From Cumulibacter manganitolerans (GTDB lineage Bacteria > Actinomycetota > Actinomycetes > Mycobacteriales > Antricoccaceae): DNA of 64,000 nt. Every line of letters starts with the position of its first letter. The stretch's first letter is position 1. Positions 44,181-56,135 of the stretch are shown here, piece after piece. The notes beneath the pieces are model-generated. The model was given only the letters and a program-made list of their open reading frames with translations, was not told the DNA's origin and ran no database searches. The stretch lies in contig NZ_WBKP01000016.1 of assembly GCF_009602465.1 (NCBI RefSeq), forward strand, positions 1 to 64,000. Direction: 5' to 3'. Position numbers and translations under genes: made by a program.

Positions 44181-45314
44181 TTACCGAACCGAGTCGCGAC
44201 CTGCACAAACGGTCCACGGGTCGGTGACCAGATCGGACACCTCGCAGGTCAGCTCGGAGCCGAACCGCTCGCGCAGCAGCCGGGCCGCCACGGGCAGCCA
44301 GGTCGCCTCCGTGGCCCAGTGGCCGGCGTCCACCAGCGCCGGTCCCCCGTCGGCGAGGTGCTCACCGGCCGGGTGGTGGCGCAGGTCGGCGGTGACGTAG
44401 GCATCCACGCCGGCGCGCGCGGCGTCCCCGAGGTGCCCGTCGCCGGCGCCGCCGAGGACCGCGACCCGGGCGATCCGCCGGTCGGGGTCGCCCGCGCCGC
44501 GGACGCCGACCGGGGCGGCCGGAAGCGCCGCGGCGACGTGCGCGCAGAACTCCCGGAAGGTCACCGGCGTCTCGAGCTCGCCCACCCGCCCCAGGCCCTG
44601 GTCGGTCGGGAGCGGCACCATCGCGAGCAGGTCGAACGCGGGTTGCTCGTACGGGTGCGCCGTCCGCAGCGCGGCCAGCACGGCGGCGCGACGGTGCGGA
44701 GCGAGCACCATCTCGATGCGGGTCTCGCCGACCACCTCGGCCGCCCCGGGCGTGCCGATGGCCGGGTGCGCCCGCTCTCCCGGTGTGAACGTCCCGGTGC
44801 CGATGGACAGGAACGCGCACCGCGAGTAGTCGCCGAGCTGCCCGGCGCCGGCGGCGGCGAGCGCGTCGACGACCGTCGCGGCGTCCGCGTGCGGGACATA
44901 CGTGACGACCTTCTCCAGCCGCAGCTCCTCCGCGGGCACCAGCGGCGTGGTCGCGCGCAGCCCGAGCCGGTCGGCGAGCGCGTCGTTCACCCCGTTCCGG
45001 GCGCGGTCGGCGTTGGTGTGCGCGTTGAACATCGCGCAGTCCGCCTTGATCGCCGACCGCAGGATCCGGCCCTTGGACGTGGTCGAGGCGACCTGGCTGA
45101 TGCCCTTCAGCAGCAGCGGGTGGTGGGTCAGCAGCAGGTCGGCTCCGCGGGCGATCGCCTCGCCGAGGGTCTGCTCGGTGGGGTCGAGCGCCAGGTGGAT
45201 GCGCCGTACCGGCTGGTCGGGATCCCCGCTGATCAGCCCGACGCTGTCCCAGGACTCGGCCAGCGCCGGCGGGTAGATCTCGTCGAGGAACGCGGTGATG
45301 TCGGCTAGGCGCAT
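44181..45314 (-). CDS. Nif3-like dinuclear metal centre protein (NIF3/YqfO family)
   Basis: 377 aa, long form with the YqfO insert. Metal-binding LLLTHHPLLLKG, and FNAHTNADRARNGVND in the first half, with DAGHWATEATWL at the end. It matches Rv2230c in position. The family has GTP cyclohydrolase/phosphatase-like folds, but its role is unsettled. It is followed by the permease pair rather than by the zinc-ribbon gene. Confidence 0.93.
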   Translation of the reverse strand: MRLADITAFLDEIYPPALAESWDSVGLISGDPDQPVRRIHLALDPTEQTLGEAIARGADLLLTHHPLLLKGISQVASTTSKGRILRSAIKADCAMFNAHTNADRARNGVNDALADRLGLRATTPLVPAEELRLEKVVTYVPHADAATVVDALAAAGAGQLGDYSRCAFLSIGTGTFTPGERAHPAIGTPGAAEVVGETRIEMVLAPHRRAAVLAALRTAHPYEQPAFDLLAMVPLPTDQGLGRVGELETPVTFREFCAHVAAALPAAPVGVRGAGDPDRRIARVAVLGGAGDGHLGDAARAGVDAYVTADLRHHPAGEHLADGGPALVDAGHWATEATWLPVAARLLRERFGSELTCEVSDLVTDPWTVCAGRDSVR

Positions 45315-45396
45315 ACCGCGATTGTGCCAACCGGCCCCATGGCAGCCCGGGACGGTCGGCGCGGCTCGGCGCCGAGAGGGCGAGAAACGGAGAGGG

Positions 45397-45469
45397 TGGG
45401 CGTAACAGGACTCGAACCTGTGACCACTCGCTTGTAAGGCGAGCGCTCTACCAACTGAGCTATACGCCC
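45397..45469 (-). tRNA. tRNA-Val (anticodon TAC)
   Basis: The minus strand folds as a full cloverleaf: acceptor GGGCGTA/TACGCCC, D-stem GCTC/GAGC, anticodon stem CTCGC/GCGAG with loop CTTACAA (anticodon TAC), T-stem ACAGG/CCTGT, discriminator A. No CCA is encoded. It decodes GTA/GTG valine codons. Confidence 0.97.
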
Positions 45470-45529
45470 GCTGTACGGCGGTGAAAGTGTACAGGTGGCG
45501 GCCGGGCCGGGGTCATGCCGCGCGCGGGG

Positions 45530-45586
45530 CTTCGGTACAGCGGGCGGACTTCGGTACAGCGGGCGGACTCGGGTACAGCGGGCGGA
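45530..45586. repeat. Three 19-bp tandem repeats echoing the tRNA-Val 5' flank
   Basis: CTTCGGTACAGCGGGCGGA occurs at 45530 and 45549, and with one change at 45568. The 12-mer GTACAGCGGGCG inside it is also the sequence just before and into the tRNA-Val 5' end on the opposite strand (plus-strand 45465-45476), so the repeats are an inverted echo of that junction. Confidence 0.75.
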
Positions 45587-45654
45587 CGGATCGGTCCGCT
45601 CGCAGTGCACGAGTCCGCTGTCTGTGCAGGAGTCCGGGCCGGCAGCACCCGCCA

Positions 45655-45701
45655 CTCAGGTGCTCAGGTGCTCAGGTGCTCAAGGTGCTCAGGTGCTCAG
45701 G
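45655..45701. repeat. Short direct repeats (CAGGTGCT)n at the end of the ahpE gene
   Basis: Five copies of AGGTGCTC, one with an extra A, run across the ahpE stop codon at 45689-45691. It is a microsatellite-like array that could vary by slippage and shift the C-terminus by a few residues. Confidence 0.75.
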
Positions 45702-46171
45702 GCGGCGATGGCCTGCTTCCACTCGCGCGGGTCGCGCGCCTCGCCGGGACCGTTCACGGCGGCGTACCGCACGATCCCGTCCCGGTCGATCAGGAAGGTG
45801 CCGCGCAGTGCGAAGCCGGCCGCCTCGTTGAACACGCCGTACGCCGAGGCGATCGCGCCGTGCGGCCAGAAGTCGGCCAGCAGCGGGAACTCGTAGCCCT
45901 CCCGCTGCGCGTACGCCTTGAGGGCGAACGGGTGGTCGACCGAGATGGGCAGCACCTGCACGGCGTCGTTCTGGAACGCGGCGAGGTCGTCGCGGACGGC
46001 GCCCAGCTCGCTGGTGCAGATGCCGCTGAACGCGAACGGGTAGAACACGAGCAGCACGCTGCGCCGGCCGCGGAAGTCGCGCAGCGCGACGTCCTGGTTG
46101 TGCTGGTCCTTGGTGGCGAACTCCGGCGCCGGGTCACCGAGCCTGATCGTCGTCATGGCGGGCGTGCTCAC
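45689..46171 (-). CDS. ahpE: AhpE-type one-cysteine peroxiredoxin
   Basis: 160 aa. Peroxidatic Cys52 in YPFAFSGICTSEL, and the AhpE hallmarks LLADFWPHGAIASAYGVFNE and RGTFLIDRDGIVRYA, close to M. tuberculosis Rv2238c. It reduces hydroperoxides and peroxynitrite, recycled by mycothiol/mycoredoxin or similar thiols. It overlaps the upstream lipoprotein gene by GTGA. Its stop codon lies in a short tandem-repeat array. Confidence 0.95.
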   Translation of the reverse strand: MSTPAMTTIRLGDPAPEFATKDQHNQDVALRDFRGRRSVLLVFYPFAFSGICTSELGAVRDDLAAFQNDAVQVLPISVDHPFALKAYAQREGYEFPLLADFWPHGAIASAYGVFNEAAGFALRGTFLIDRDGIVRYAAVNGPGEARDPREWKQAIAALST

Positions 46172-46650
46172 TTGCAGTAGGCGGTCGCGCTGTTGACGGC
46201 CGTGCGGTACGACGTGAGCTCCACCGCGATGCCCGACTGCAGGCCCTCGACGATCTTGGTCATCTCGGCGACGATCGCCTGGACGTGCGAGATCAGCGTC
46301 GTGTCGGTCAGCGTGGGCAGCTGCGCGTTGAGCTGGTCGATGTAGCCCTGCACCTCACCGGCGAGGGTGTCGCGCTCGTCGGCGGTGGGCACGGTGCCGG
46401 ACGACGCGAGCGCCTTCCAGCTGTTCAGGAAGCCCTTGGCGGTGCTCAGCGCGACGGCGCACTGCTTCTTCATGCCCTGCAGCCCGTCGGACGACGGCGC
46501 CACCGTGCTCGTCGACGAGCCGGCCGCGTGCTGCGCACTGCCGGGCACGCTACTCACACACCCCCCCAACGCCGCCACGCTCACGGTGCAGGCTGCCACG
46601 ACGAGGGTTGCTCGTCTTGCCAGGGTGGGGATCACGTCGGTCGCTTTCAC
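46168..46650 (-). CDS. Small lipoprotein, Rv2240c-like position
   Basis: 160 aa from GTG 46650. Signal peptide and lipobox (VSVAALGGC), then a Ser/Thr-rich linker and a helical domain (CAVALSTAKGFLNSWKAL ... GYIDQLNAQLPTLTD) with a C-terminal Cys (TAYCK), probably disulfide-linked to the first. No family recognised. It is co-transcribed with ahpE and divergent from aceE, as in M. tuberculosis. An extension to 46854 would cover the aceE promoter and is unlikely. Confidence 0.8.
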   Translation of the reverse strand: MKATDVIPTLARRATLVVAACTVSVAALGGCVSSVPGSAQHAAGSSTSTVAPSSDGLQGMKKQCAVALSTAKGFLNSWKALASSGTVPTADERDTLAGEVQGYIDQLNAQLPTLTDTTLISHVQAIVAEMTKIVEGLQSGIAVELTSYRTAVNSATAYCK

Positions 46651-46847
46651 TCGCTGCTTCCGGGCAGGTCGGGCTCGACGAACAGCGTAGTCGACCGGCA
46701 TCTCGGCGGCGTGAGTCCGGCGCGGTCTCCACTGGCTCGGCCTGCGGCACGCCGGAGGAATAGATTGGTCGTAACGCCTCGCGTGGCCCGGACGACCTCC
46801 CCCGGACAACCCCGGAGGCACGCTGCCGCACCGAAGGAGAACCCATC

Positions 46848-49679
<2,832 letters not shown>

Positions 49680-50461
49680 CCTCGGCGAGGGGGTCGGCGC
49701 TCGCGTCCCCGTCGACGTCGACGGTGGTGCCGACCGCCCCGTCGGCGCGTCGGGCCGCGACCCGGCCCACGGCGTACGACGTGAGGGCCGCCCACGTGAT
49801 CGCCAGGCTGAACCCGGCGAGCACGTCGCTGGGATAGTGCACGCCCAGCGCCATCCGGCTCAGGCCCACCGCGGCGGGGATCGCGAATGCGACGCCCATC
49901 ACCAGCACCCGCCGCCAGCCCCGGGCGCTCATCGCGACCACGCAGACGACGGTGAGCGCGACGAGCATCGAGGCGCCCGAGTGCCCGCTGGGGAACGAGG
50001 TCTCCTGGAAGGTGAGCGCGGGATCCGCCGACGCCGGCCGGGGCCGGTTGACCAGCACCTTGATCAGCGTGCTCAGCACCGGGTACGTCGCGGCGCTCAG
50101 CGCCACCCACACGGCGGTGACCGTGTTGCGGCGGACCAGCGCCACGACGACGAGCAGCAGGTACACGCTCGTGGTGAACACCTTCTCCCCGAGGTGGGTG
50201 ACGGCGCGGAACACTCGCCAGCGCGCGGGGTCGGCGTGCGCCCACGCGTGCAGCGTCGGCGTGACGGAGTCGTCGACGGCGCTCGGGCCGCGATGGGCGA
50301 GCAGCACCACGACCAGCAGCGCGGCGGCGAGGGTGACCGCGACCACCCCGGTCATCGCGAAACGACGTCCGGGCCACCACTGAGTGAGCATTAGGTCATT
50401 CTGCCCGGCCAACCAGCGCGGCGGACTGGCTATACCGCCCGGTAACGACCAAGGTGGATGC

Positions 50462-51361
50462 GTGATCGCGATTGTTGCGCCCGGACAGGGCTCGCAGACC
50501 CCCGGAATGTTCTCCCCCTGGCTCGAGCTGCCCGGTGCCCGCGAGACCGTGGCGGCGATGTCCGACCTCAGCGGGCTGGACCTCGAGCGCCTCGGTACGA
50601 CGGCCGACGCCGACGAGATCAAGGACACCGCGGTCACCCAGCCGTTGGTCGTCTCGCTCGCGCTGCTCGCCTTCGAGGCCATCGCGCCGTCCGGCGACCT
50701 CGTCGTCGCCGGCCACAGCGTCGGTGAGATCGCCGCCGCGGCGATGGCCGGCGTGATCCCGAAGGACGAGGCCGTCCGCCTCGCGGCGGTCCGCGGACGG
50801 GCGATGGCCGACGCGTGCGCGCTCGAGGAGACGTCGATGGCGGCCGTGCTCGGCGGTGACGAGCAGGAGGTCCTGCGGGCCCTCGACGCGCTCGGCCTCG
50901 ACCCGGCCAACCGGAACGGGGCCGGACAGATCGTCGCCGCCGGCCCGCTGCAGGCGATCACCGCCCTGCGCGAGAACCCGCCGGCCAAGGCACGCGTGAT
51001 GCCCCTGTCGGTGGCCGGCGCGTTCCACACCCGCTTCATGCAGCCGGCCCAGGACCGGGTCGCCGAGCAGCGGGCCACGCTGCAGGGCTCCGCGCCGGCG
51101 TACACCCTGCTCTCGAACGCCGACGGCACCGCGGTCGGCGACGGCGGCGAGTTCCTCGACCGGCTGGTCACCCAGGTCACCAGCCCGGTGCGCTGGGACC
51201 TGTGCATGAGCACGATGCTCGATCTCGGCGTCGACGCGATCGTGGAGCTGCCGCCGGCCGGCGCGCTCAGTGGCCTGGCCCGCCGGGCGATGAAGGGCGT
51301 GCAGAACGTCGCCGTCAAGACGCCCGACGACCTCGACGGCGTCCGCGACCTGCTCGCCTGA
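50462..51361 (+). CDS. fabD: Malonyl-CoA:ACP transacylase
   Basis: 299 aa, GTG start after AAGGTGG. Active site GHSVGE (Ser86), catalytic His in GAFHTRFM, and the usual GQGSQTPGMF near the N-terminus. It loads malonate from CoA to ACP for fatty-acid elongation. It is first gene of the fabD-fabH-acpP-fabF-accD operon. Confidence 0.95.
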   Translation: MIAIVAPGQGSQTPGMFSPWLELPGARETVAAMSDLSGLDLERLGTTADADEIKDTAVTQPLVVSLALLAFEAIAPSGDLVVAGHSVGEIAAAAMAGVIPKDEAVRLAAVRGRAMADACALEETSMAAVLGGDEQEVLRALDALGLDPANRNGAGQIVAAGPLQAITALRENPPAKARVMPLSVAGAFHTRFMQPAQDRVAEQRATLQGSAPAYTLLSNADGTAVGDGGEFLDRLVTQVTSPVRWDLCMSTMLDLGVDAIVELPPAGALSGLARRAMKGVQNVAVKTPDDLDGVRDLLA

Positions 51362-51363
51362 CG

Positions 51364-52323
51364 ATGCACTTTCCTAGCGCCCGCCACTACGCGGCGATCA
51401 AGAGCTTCGGCGGCTACCGGCCGGCGCGGGTGGTCACCAACGACGAGCTGGCGACCCAGGTCGACACCAGCGACGAATGGATCCTGACCCGGGTCGGCAT
51501 CCGCGAGCGCCGGTTCGCCGCGCCGGGCGAGACCGCCGTGTCCATGGCCGTCGAGGCCGGCCGCGAGGCGATCGAGCGCGCCGGGATCGCGCCGACCGAT
51601 ATCGACCTGGTGCTCGTCGCGAGCTGCACCCTGCCCACCCAGCTGCCCAGCGCAGCTCCCGAGGTCGCGCACCTGCTCGGCATCGGCGCCCCCGGCGCCT
51701 TCGACATCAACGCCGCGTGCGCCGGGTTCTGCTATGGCATCGGGCAGGCCTCGCACGCCGTCCAGACCGGGGCGGCCGAGACGGTGCTGGTGATCGGCGT
51801 GGAGAAGTTCACCGACTGGGTCGATCCGAGCGACCGGTCCACCTACATCATCTTCGCCGACGGCGCCGGCGCGGCGATCGTCGGCCGGTCGCCCGAGCAG
51901 CGCATCGCGCAGACCGTCTGGGGGTCGGCGGGCGACCGCCCGGAGGCGATCATCGTGCGCGACCGCCGCAGCCTGATCGAGATGGACGGTCGGGCCGTGT
52001 TCCGCTGGGCGACCACCGAGGTGCGCGACGAGATCACCCGGATCTGCGCCGCCTCCGGCCTGTCGCTGCGCGACATCGACGTCTTCGCCCCGCATCAGGC
52101 CAACCTGCGGATCATCGACTCGATGGTGCGGGCGCTGGACTTCCGTGACGACGTCGTCGTCGCGCGGGACATCGCAGTGTCCGGAAACACCTCGGCCGCG
52201 TCGATTCCCCTCGCCGTGCGGGCGCTGCTTGAGCGCGGCGAGGCACGCAGCGGCGATAAGGTTCTCACGATCGGGTTCGGCGCAGGACTGACCTTCGCCG
52301 GTCAGGTCTTCGAGATGCCCTAG
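51364..52323 (+). CDS. fabH: 3-oxoacyl-ACP synthase III
   Basis: 319 aa, beginning 2 bp after fabD. Catalytic triad Cys119 (INAACAGF), His in APHQANLRI, Asn in SGNTSAAS. It condenses acyl-CoA (acetyl or branched starter) with malonyl-ACP to initiate fatty-acid synthesis. In mycobacteria fabH is elsewhere, but in Streptomyces and many other actinobacteria it sits between fabD and acpP as here. That placement argues for a type II system as the main fatty-acid synthase. Confidence 0.95.
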   Translation: MHFPSARHYAAIKSFGGYRPARVVTNDELATQVDTSDEWILTRVGIRERRFAAPGETAVSMAVEAGREAIERAGIAPTDIDLVLVASCTLPTQLPSAAPEVAHLLGIGAPGAFDINAACAGFCYGIGQASHAVQTGAAETVLVIGVEKFTDWVDPSDRSTYIIFADGAGAAIVGRSPEQRIAQTVWGSAGDRPEAIIVRDRRSLIEMDGRAVFRWATTEVRDEITRICAASGLSLRDIDVFAPHQANLRIIDSMVRALDFRDDVVVARDIAVSGNTSAASIPLAVRALLERGEARSGDKVLTIGFGAGLTFAGQVFEMP

Positions 52324-52345
52324 CGACAGGAAAGGAACCACCACT

Positions 52346-52588
52346 ATGGCAACCACCCAGGAAATCCAGGACGGCCTCGCCGAGATCCTCGAAGAGGTAG
52401 CAGGCGTCATGCCCGAGGACGTCGCCCCGGAGAAGTCGTTCACCGACGACCTCGACGTCGACTCGCTGTCGATGGTCGAGATCGCCACCGCGGTGGAGGA
52501 CAAGTGGGGCGTCGCGATTCCCGACGAGGAGCTCGCGAACATCAAGACCGTCGGCGACGCGATGAAGTTCATCGAGGACAACCAGTAG
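52346..52588 (+). CDS. acpP: Acyl carrier protein
   Basis: 80 aa acidic protein with phosphopantetheine attachment site DVDSLSM (Ser40). It carries growing acyl chains between the Fab enzymes. RBS AGGAAAGGAA, 13 nt before the ATG. Length is that of a classical AcpP, shorter than AcpM of mycolate synthesis (about 115 aa), which suggests no mycolic-acid specialisation. Confidence 0.95.
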   Translation: MATTQEIQDGLAEILEEVAGVMPEDVAPEKSFTDDLDVDSLSMVEIATAVEDKWGVAIPDEELANIKTVGDAMKFIEDNQ

Positions 52589-52701
52589 TCCGCACCGCCG
52601 CATCCTGGGTGCGGGTGCCCGCCATCGCCGGGCACCCGCACCAGTGCCACCCCCGGGGCGCGCCCGCGCGACCCCTGACACCCCCTGAGAGAAGGACGCT
52701 C

Positions 52702-53925
52702 GTGACCGACGTAGTGATCACCGGACTGGGCGCGACGACGCCGCTCGGCGGCGACGTCGAGAGCTCGTGGAAGGCGCTGCTGGCCGGTGCGAGCGGCGTC
52801 CACGAGCTCACGGACCTGGTGTACGCCGAGATCCCCTGCCGTATCGCGGCCCCGTTCGCCGACTCCCCCACCGATCACCTCGAGCGGGCGAAGGCCCGGC
52901 GGCTGGACCGGTCGCAGCAGGCCGCGCTGGTCGCGGCCAAGGAGGCCTGGGCCTCGGCCGGCAGCCCGGAGGTCGACCCCGAGCGGCTGGCCGTGGTGGT
53001 CGGCACCGGCGTCGGCGGCGCGGTCACCCTGCTGGCCCAGGACGACATCCGCGAGGAGCGCGGCCCGAAGCGGGTCTCTCCGTACATGGTGCCGATGCTG
53101 ATGCCCAACGGACCGGCCGCGACCGTCGGCCTCGAGCTGGGCGCGAAGGCCGGCGTGCACACGACCGTCTCGGCCTGCGCCTCCGGCGCCGAGGCGCTGC
53201 AGGTCGCCATGGACCTGATCCGCTGCGGCCGCGCCGATGTCGTCGTCGCCGGCGGCGCCGAGGCGTGCATCCACCCCACGCCGTTCGCCGGGTTCGGCAT
53301 GGCGCGCGCGATGTCCACCCGCAACGACGACCCGACCGGCGCCTCGCGGCCGTTCGACACCGCCCGCGACGGCTTCGTGATGGGCGAGGGCGCGGCGCTG
53401 ATGGTGCTGGAGAGCGCCGAGCACGCCGCGGCCCGCGGCGCGACCGTCATCGCCCGCCTGGCCGGCGCGGGGACGACGTCCGACGCGTACGACATGGTCG
53501 CGCCCGACCCGGGCGGCAGCGGCGCGGCCCGCGCCATCACCCTCGCGCTGCGCGACGGCGGGCTCGAGCCCACCGACGTCCACCACGTCAACGCGCACGC
53601 CACCTCCACCCCGGTCGGCGACATCGCCGAGGCGGCCGCGATCCGCGCCGCCATCGGTGACCACGCGGCGGTCACCGCGACCAAGGGCGCCACCGGCCAC
53701 ATGATGGGGGCGTCCGGCGCGGTCGAGGCGCTGTTCACCATCCTCGCGATCCGCGACCAGGTCAGCCCGCACATCCTGAACCTCACCGACGTCGATCCGG
53801 ACCCCAACGTGCAGGCGCTGGACCTCGTCCGCGAGGCACCCCGCGAGATGCGCATCGATGCGGCCATCAGCGACTCGTTCGGCTTCGGGGGCCACAACAC
53901 CGCACTGCTGTTCACCAGGCCGTAA
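52702..53925 (+). CDS. fabF: 3-oxoacyl-ACP synthase II (KasA/FabF)
   Basis: 407 aa from GTG 52702, with GAAGGA upstream. The Cys nucleophile is in VSACASGAEAL, with two His in NAHATSTPVGD and GATGHMMGASG. It elongates acyl-ACP. Only one copy follows acpP, whereas M. tuberculosis has kasA and kasB. The long 5' extension to 52504 would overlap acpP and is rejected. Confidence 0.95.
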   Translation: MTDVVITGLGATTPLGGDVESSWKALLAGASGVHELTDLVYAEIPCRIAAPFADSPTDHLERAKARRLDRSQQAALVAAKEAWASAGSPEVDPERLAVVVGTGVGGAVTLLAQDDIREERGPKRVSPYMVPMLMPNGPAATVGLELGAKAGVHTTVSACASGAEALQVAMDLIRCGRADVVVAGGAEACIHPTPFAGFGMARAMSTRNDDPTGASRPFDTARDGFVMGEGAALMVLESAEHAAARGATVIARLAGAGTTSDAYDMVAPDPGGSGAARAITLALRDGGLEPTDVHHVNAHATSTPVGDIAEAAAIRAAIGDHAAVTATKGATGHMMGASGAVEALFTILAIRDQVSPHILNLTDVDPDPNVQALDLVREAPREMRIDAAISDSFGFGGHNTALLFTRP

Positions 53926-53934
53926 GGAGCATTC

Positions 53935-55338
53935 GTGACCGCCACGCAGGAGCAAGCCGTCGACCCCCGCGACCCCGTCGCCCGCCTGGCGACGCTGTTC
54001 GATCCGGGCTCGCTGGAGCTCGCGAACGACCGCGAGGAGGGCACCGGAGTGGTCTGGGCCCGCGGCAAGGTCGAGGGCTCCCCCGCCGTCGCGTTCTGCT
54101 CGGACGCGACGAAGATGGGCGGCGCGATGGGCTCGGAGGGCTGCGCCAACATCGTCGACGCGATCGAGACGGCCAACCGTGAACGCATCCCGTGCGTCGG
54201 CATCTGGCACTCCGGCGGCGCGCGTCTCGCGGAGGGCGTCGAGGCGCTCGACGCGGTCGGCAAGGTGTTCGCGGCCATGGTGCACGCCTCGGGCCGCATC
54301 CCGCAGATCTCCGTCGTCCTCGGCCCGGCGGCCGGCGGTGCCGCGTACGGCCCGGCGCTCACCGACGTCGTCATCATGTCCGCCAGCGGCCGGGTGTTCG
54401 TGACCGGTCCGGAGGTCGTCCGGTCGGTCACCGGGGAGCAGGTCGACATGGAGGCGCTCGGTGGCCCCGACGCGCACGGCAAGAAGAGCGGCGTCGTGCA
54501 CATCACCACGCCCAGCGACGAGGACGCGTTGAGCACCGCCCGCGAGCTGGTCGACCTGCTCGGCGAGCAGGGCCGCTTCGACCTGAAGAAGACCGAGATC
54601 AAGCCGTCGCTGGCGAGCGCGCTGCCGGAGTCGCCGCGTCGCGCGTACGACGTCCGCCCCCTGCTGCGCGAGCTGGTGGACGGCGACCTGCTGGAGATTC
54701 AGCCCAAGTGGGCCCCGAACATCGTGTGCGCGTTCGCCCGGCTGGCCGGCCGCACCGTCGGCGTCGTCGCCAACAACCCCATCCGCCTCGGCGGCTGCCT
54801 CGACTCCAACAGCGCGGAGAAGTCCGCGCGCTTCGTGCGGCTGTGCGACTCCCTCGGTGTGCCGCTGGTCGTGGTGGTCGACGTGCCGGGCTACCTCCCG
54901 GGCGTCGGGCAGGAGTGGGACGGCGTCGTCCGCCGCGGCGCGAAGCTGCTGCACGCGTTCGCCGAGTGCGTCGTGCCGCGGGTGACGGTCGTGACGCGCA
55001 AGGTGTACGGCGGCGCCTACATCGCGATGAACTCCAAGTCGCTCGGCGCGACGAAGGTGTTCGCCTGGCCCACCGCCGAGGTGGCCGTGATGGGCGCCAA
55101 GGCCGCGGTCGGCATCCTGCACCGCAAGACCCTCGCCGCGACCCCGATCGAAGAGCGTGACGCGGTGCACGAGCAGCTCGCCGAGGAGCACGAGCGGATC
55201 TCCGGCGGCGTGCAGCGCGCGGTCGACATCGGCGTCGTCGACGAGATCCTCGAGCCCGAGCGCACCCAGGTGGCGCTCGTGCAGGCGCTCAGCTCGCGGC
55301 CGTCCGGCCGCGGCATGCACGGCAACATCCCGCTGTAG
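53935..55338 (+). CDS. accD6: Acyl-CoA carboxylase beta subunit (AccD6-like carboxyltransferase)
   Basis: 467 aa, biotin-dependent carboxyltransferase. Acyl-CoA site in GIWHSGGARLAEGVEAL and GPAAGGAAYGPALTD; carboxybiotin half VVDVPGYLPGVGQEWDGVVR and KVYGGAYIAMNSKSLGATK. It supplies malonyl-CoA with a separate AccA biotin-carrying subunit not encoded here. It is last gene of the fab operon, matching Rv2247. Confidence 0.95.
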   Translation: MTATQEQAVDPRDPVARLATLFDPGSLELANDREEGTGVVWARGKVEGSPAVAFCSDATKMGGAMGSEGCANIVDAIETANRERIPCVGIWHSGGARLAEGVEALDAVGKVFAAMVHASGRIPQISVVLGPAAGGAAYGPALTDVVIMSASGRVFVTGPEVVRSVTGEQVDMEALGGPDAHGKKSGVVHITTPSDEDALSTARELVDLLGEQGRFDLKKTEIKPSLASALPESPRRAYDVRPLLRELVDGDLLEIQPKWAPNIVCAFARLAGRTVGVVANNPIRLGGCLDSNSAEKSARFVRLCDSLGVPLVVVVDVPGYLPGVGQEWDGVVRRGAKLLHAFAECVVPRVTVVTRKVYGGAYIAMNSKSLGATKVFAWPTAEVAVMGAKAAVGILHRKTLAATPIEERDAVHEQLAEEHERISGGVQRAVDIGVVDEILEPERTQVALVQALSSRPSGRGMHGNIPL

Positions 55339-55409
55339 GACCAGGACGCCGCGAGCAGGCCGCCCGTGCTGTCCAGATGCGGTGGGCTATGCCCCGCTCT
55401 TGCGGCATG

Positions 55410-55458
55410 CGGTGGGATGTACCCCGCTATCGGCGCGATAGCGGGGTGGAACCCACCG
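55410..55458. terminator. Bidirectional terminator between accD6 and DUF3145 gene
   Basis: ACCCCGCTATC (55421) pairs with GATAGCGGGGT (55437-55447) across 5 nt, enclosed by CGGTGGG and CCCACCG. A related copy of the left part (GCGGTGGGCTATGCCCCGCT) stands 30 bp before. It separates convergent genes. Confidence 0.75.
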
Positions 55459-55475
55459 CCAGAGCGGCGGTACGG

Positions 55476-55967
55476 CTAGGACGCCGCGACGATCTGGGTG
55501 GACGGCGCGCCGTCGCCACCGGCGCGGTACATCTCGAGCTCGTCGTCGAAGGTCTGCCCGCTCAGCTGGTCCAGACCGTGCCGGAAGTCCTCGATGGTGC
55601 GCGCGGTCTCGCGCAGGTGCCGCAGCTGGTTCTCCGAGACCACGATGTCGCCGTTCACGCCGATCTGGGAGCGGAACAGCCCGCGTCCGGGCAGGTAGGC
55701 GATGCGCTCGCCGTCCGTGCCGGCGGTCGGCTCCTCGGTGACCTCGAAGACGAGCATCGGCCAGGCCTTGAGCGCCGCCGCGATGTTGTTCGCCGACCCT
55801 GAGGGACCGTGCCAGACGATCTCGGCGCGCAGCTCGCCGGGAGCCGCCGGCTGCGGCGTCCAGCGCATCTTGACCGGGCATTTGAGGGTAGCGGAAATAG
55901 CCCACTCGGCATGCGGCGTCAGGGCCGGCGGAGCCGAATGGACGAACACAACGCCACGCGTCTGCAT
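55476..55967 (-). CDS. DUF3145 family protein
   Basis: 163 aa, actinobacteria-specific family. Recognisable by GVVFVHSAPPALTPHAEWAI at the N-terminus and the central WHGPSGSANNIAAALKAWP. No membrane segment or signal peptide; probably a cytoplasmic alpha/beta protein. The function is unknown. It converges on the fab operon. Confidence 0.88.
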   Translation of the reverse strand: MQTRGVVFVHSAPPALTPHAEWAISATLKCPVKMRWTPQPAAPGELRAEIVWHGPSGSANNIAAALKAWPMLVFEVTEEPTAGTDGERIAYLPGRGLFRSQIGVNGDIVVSENQLRHLRETARTIEDFRHGLDQLSGQTFDDELEMYRAGGDGAPSTQIVAAS

Positions 55968-56135
55968 CGCACTTCCCTTTCAGGTCGATCGGACGTCTTC
56001 CCCAACGCCGTGACCAAAGTGGTGCGAGTTGCGCGTGTTCCTGTTGTGCTCTCATTGTGGCGCACCGGCGCCGTTTGCGCCAGGGCCTGTGGTTCGATGG
56101 CTTGCAGCCAGTTCCATCCAGGCCTAAGGAGCCCC

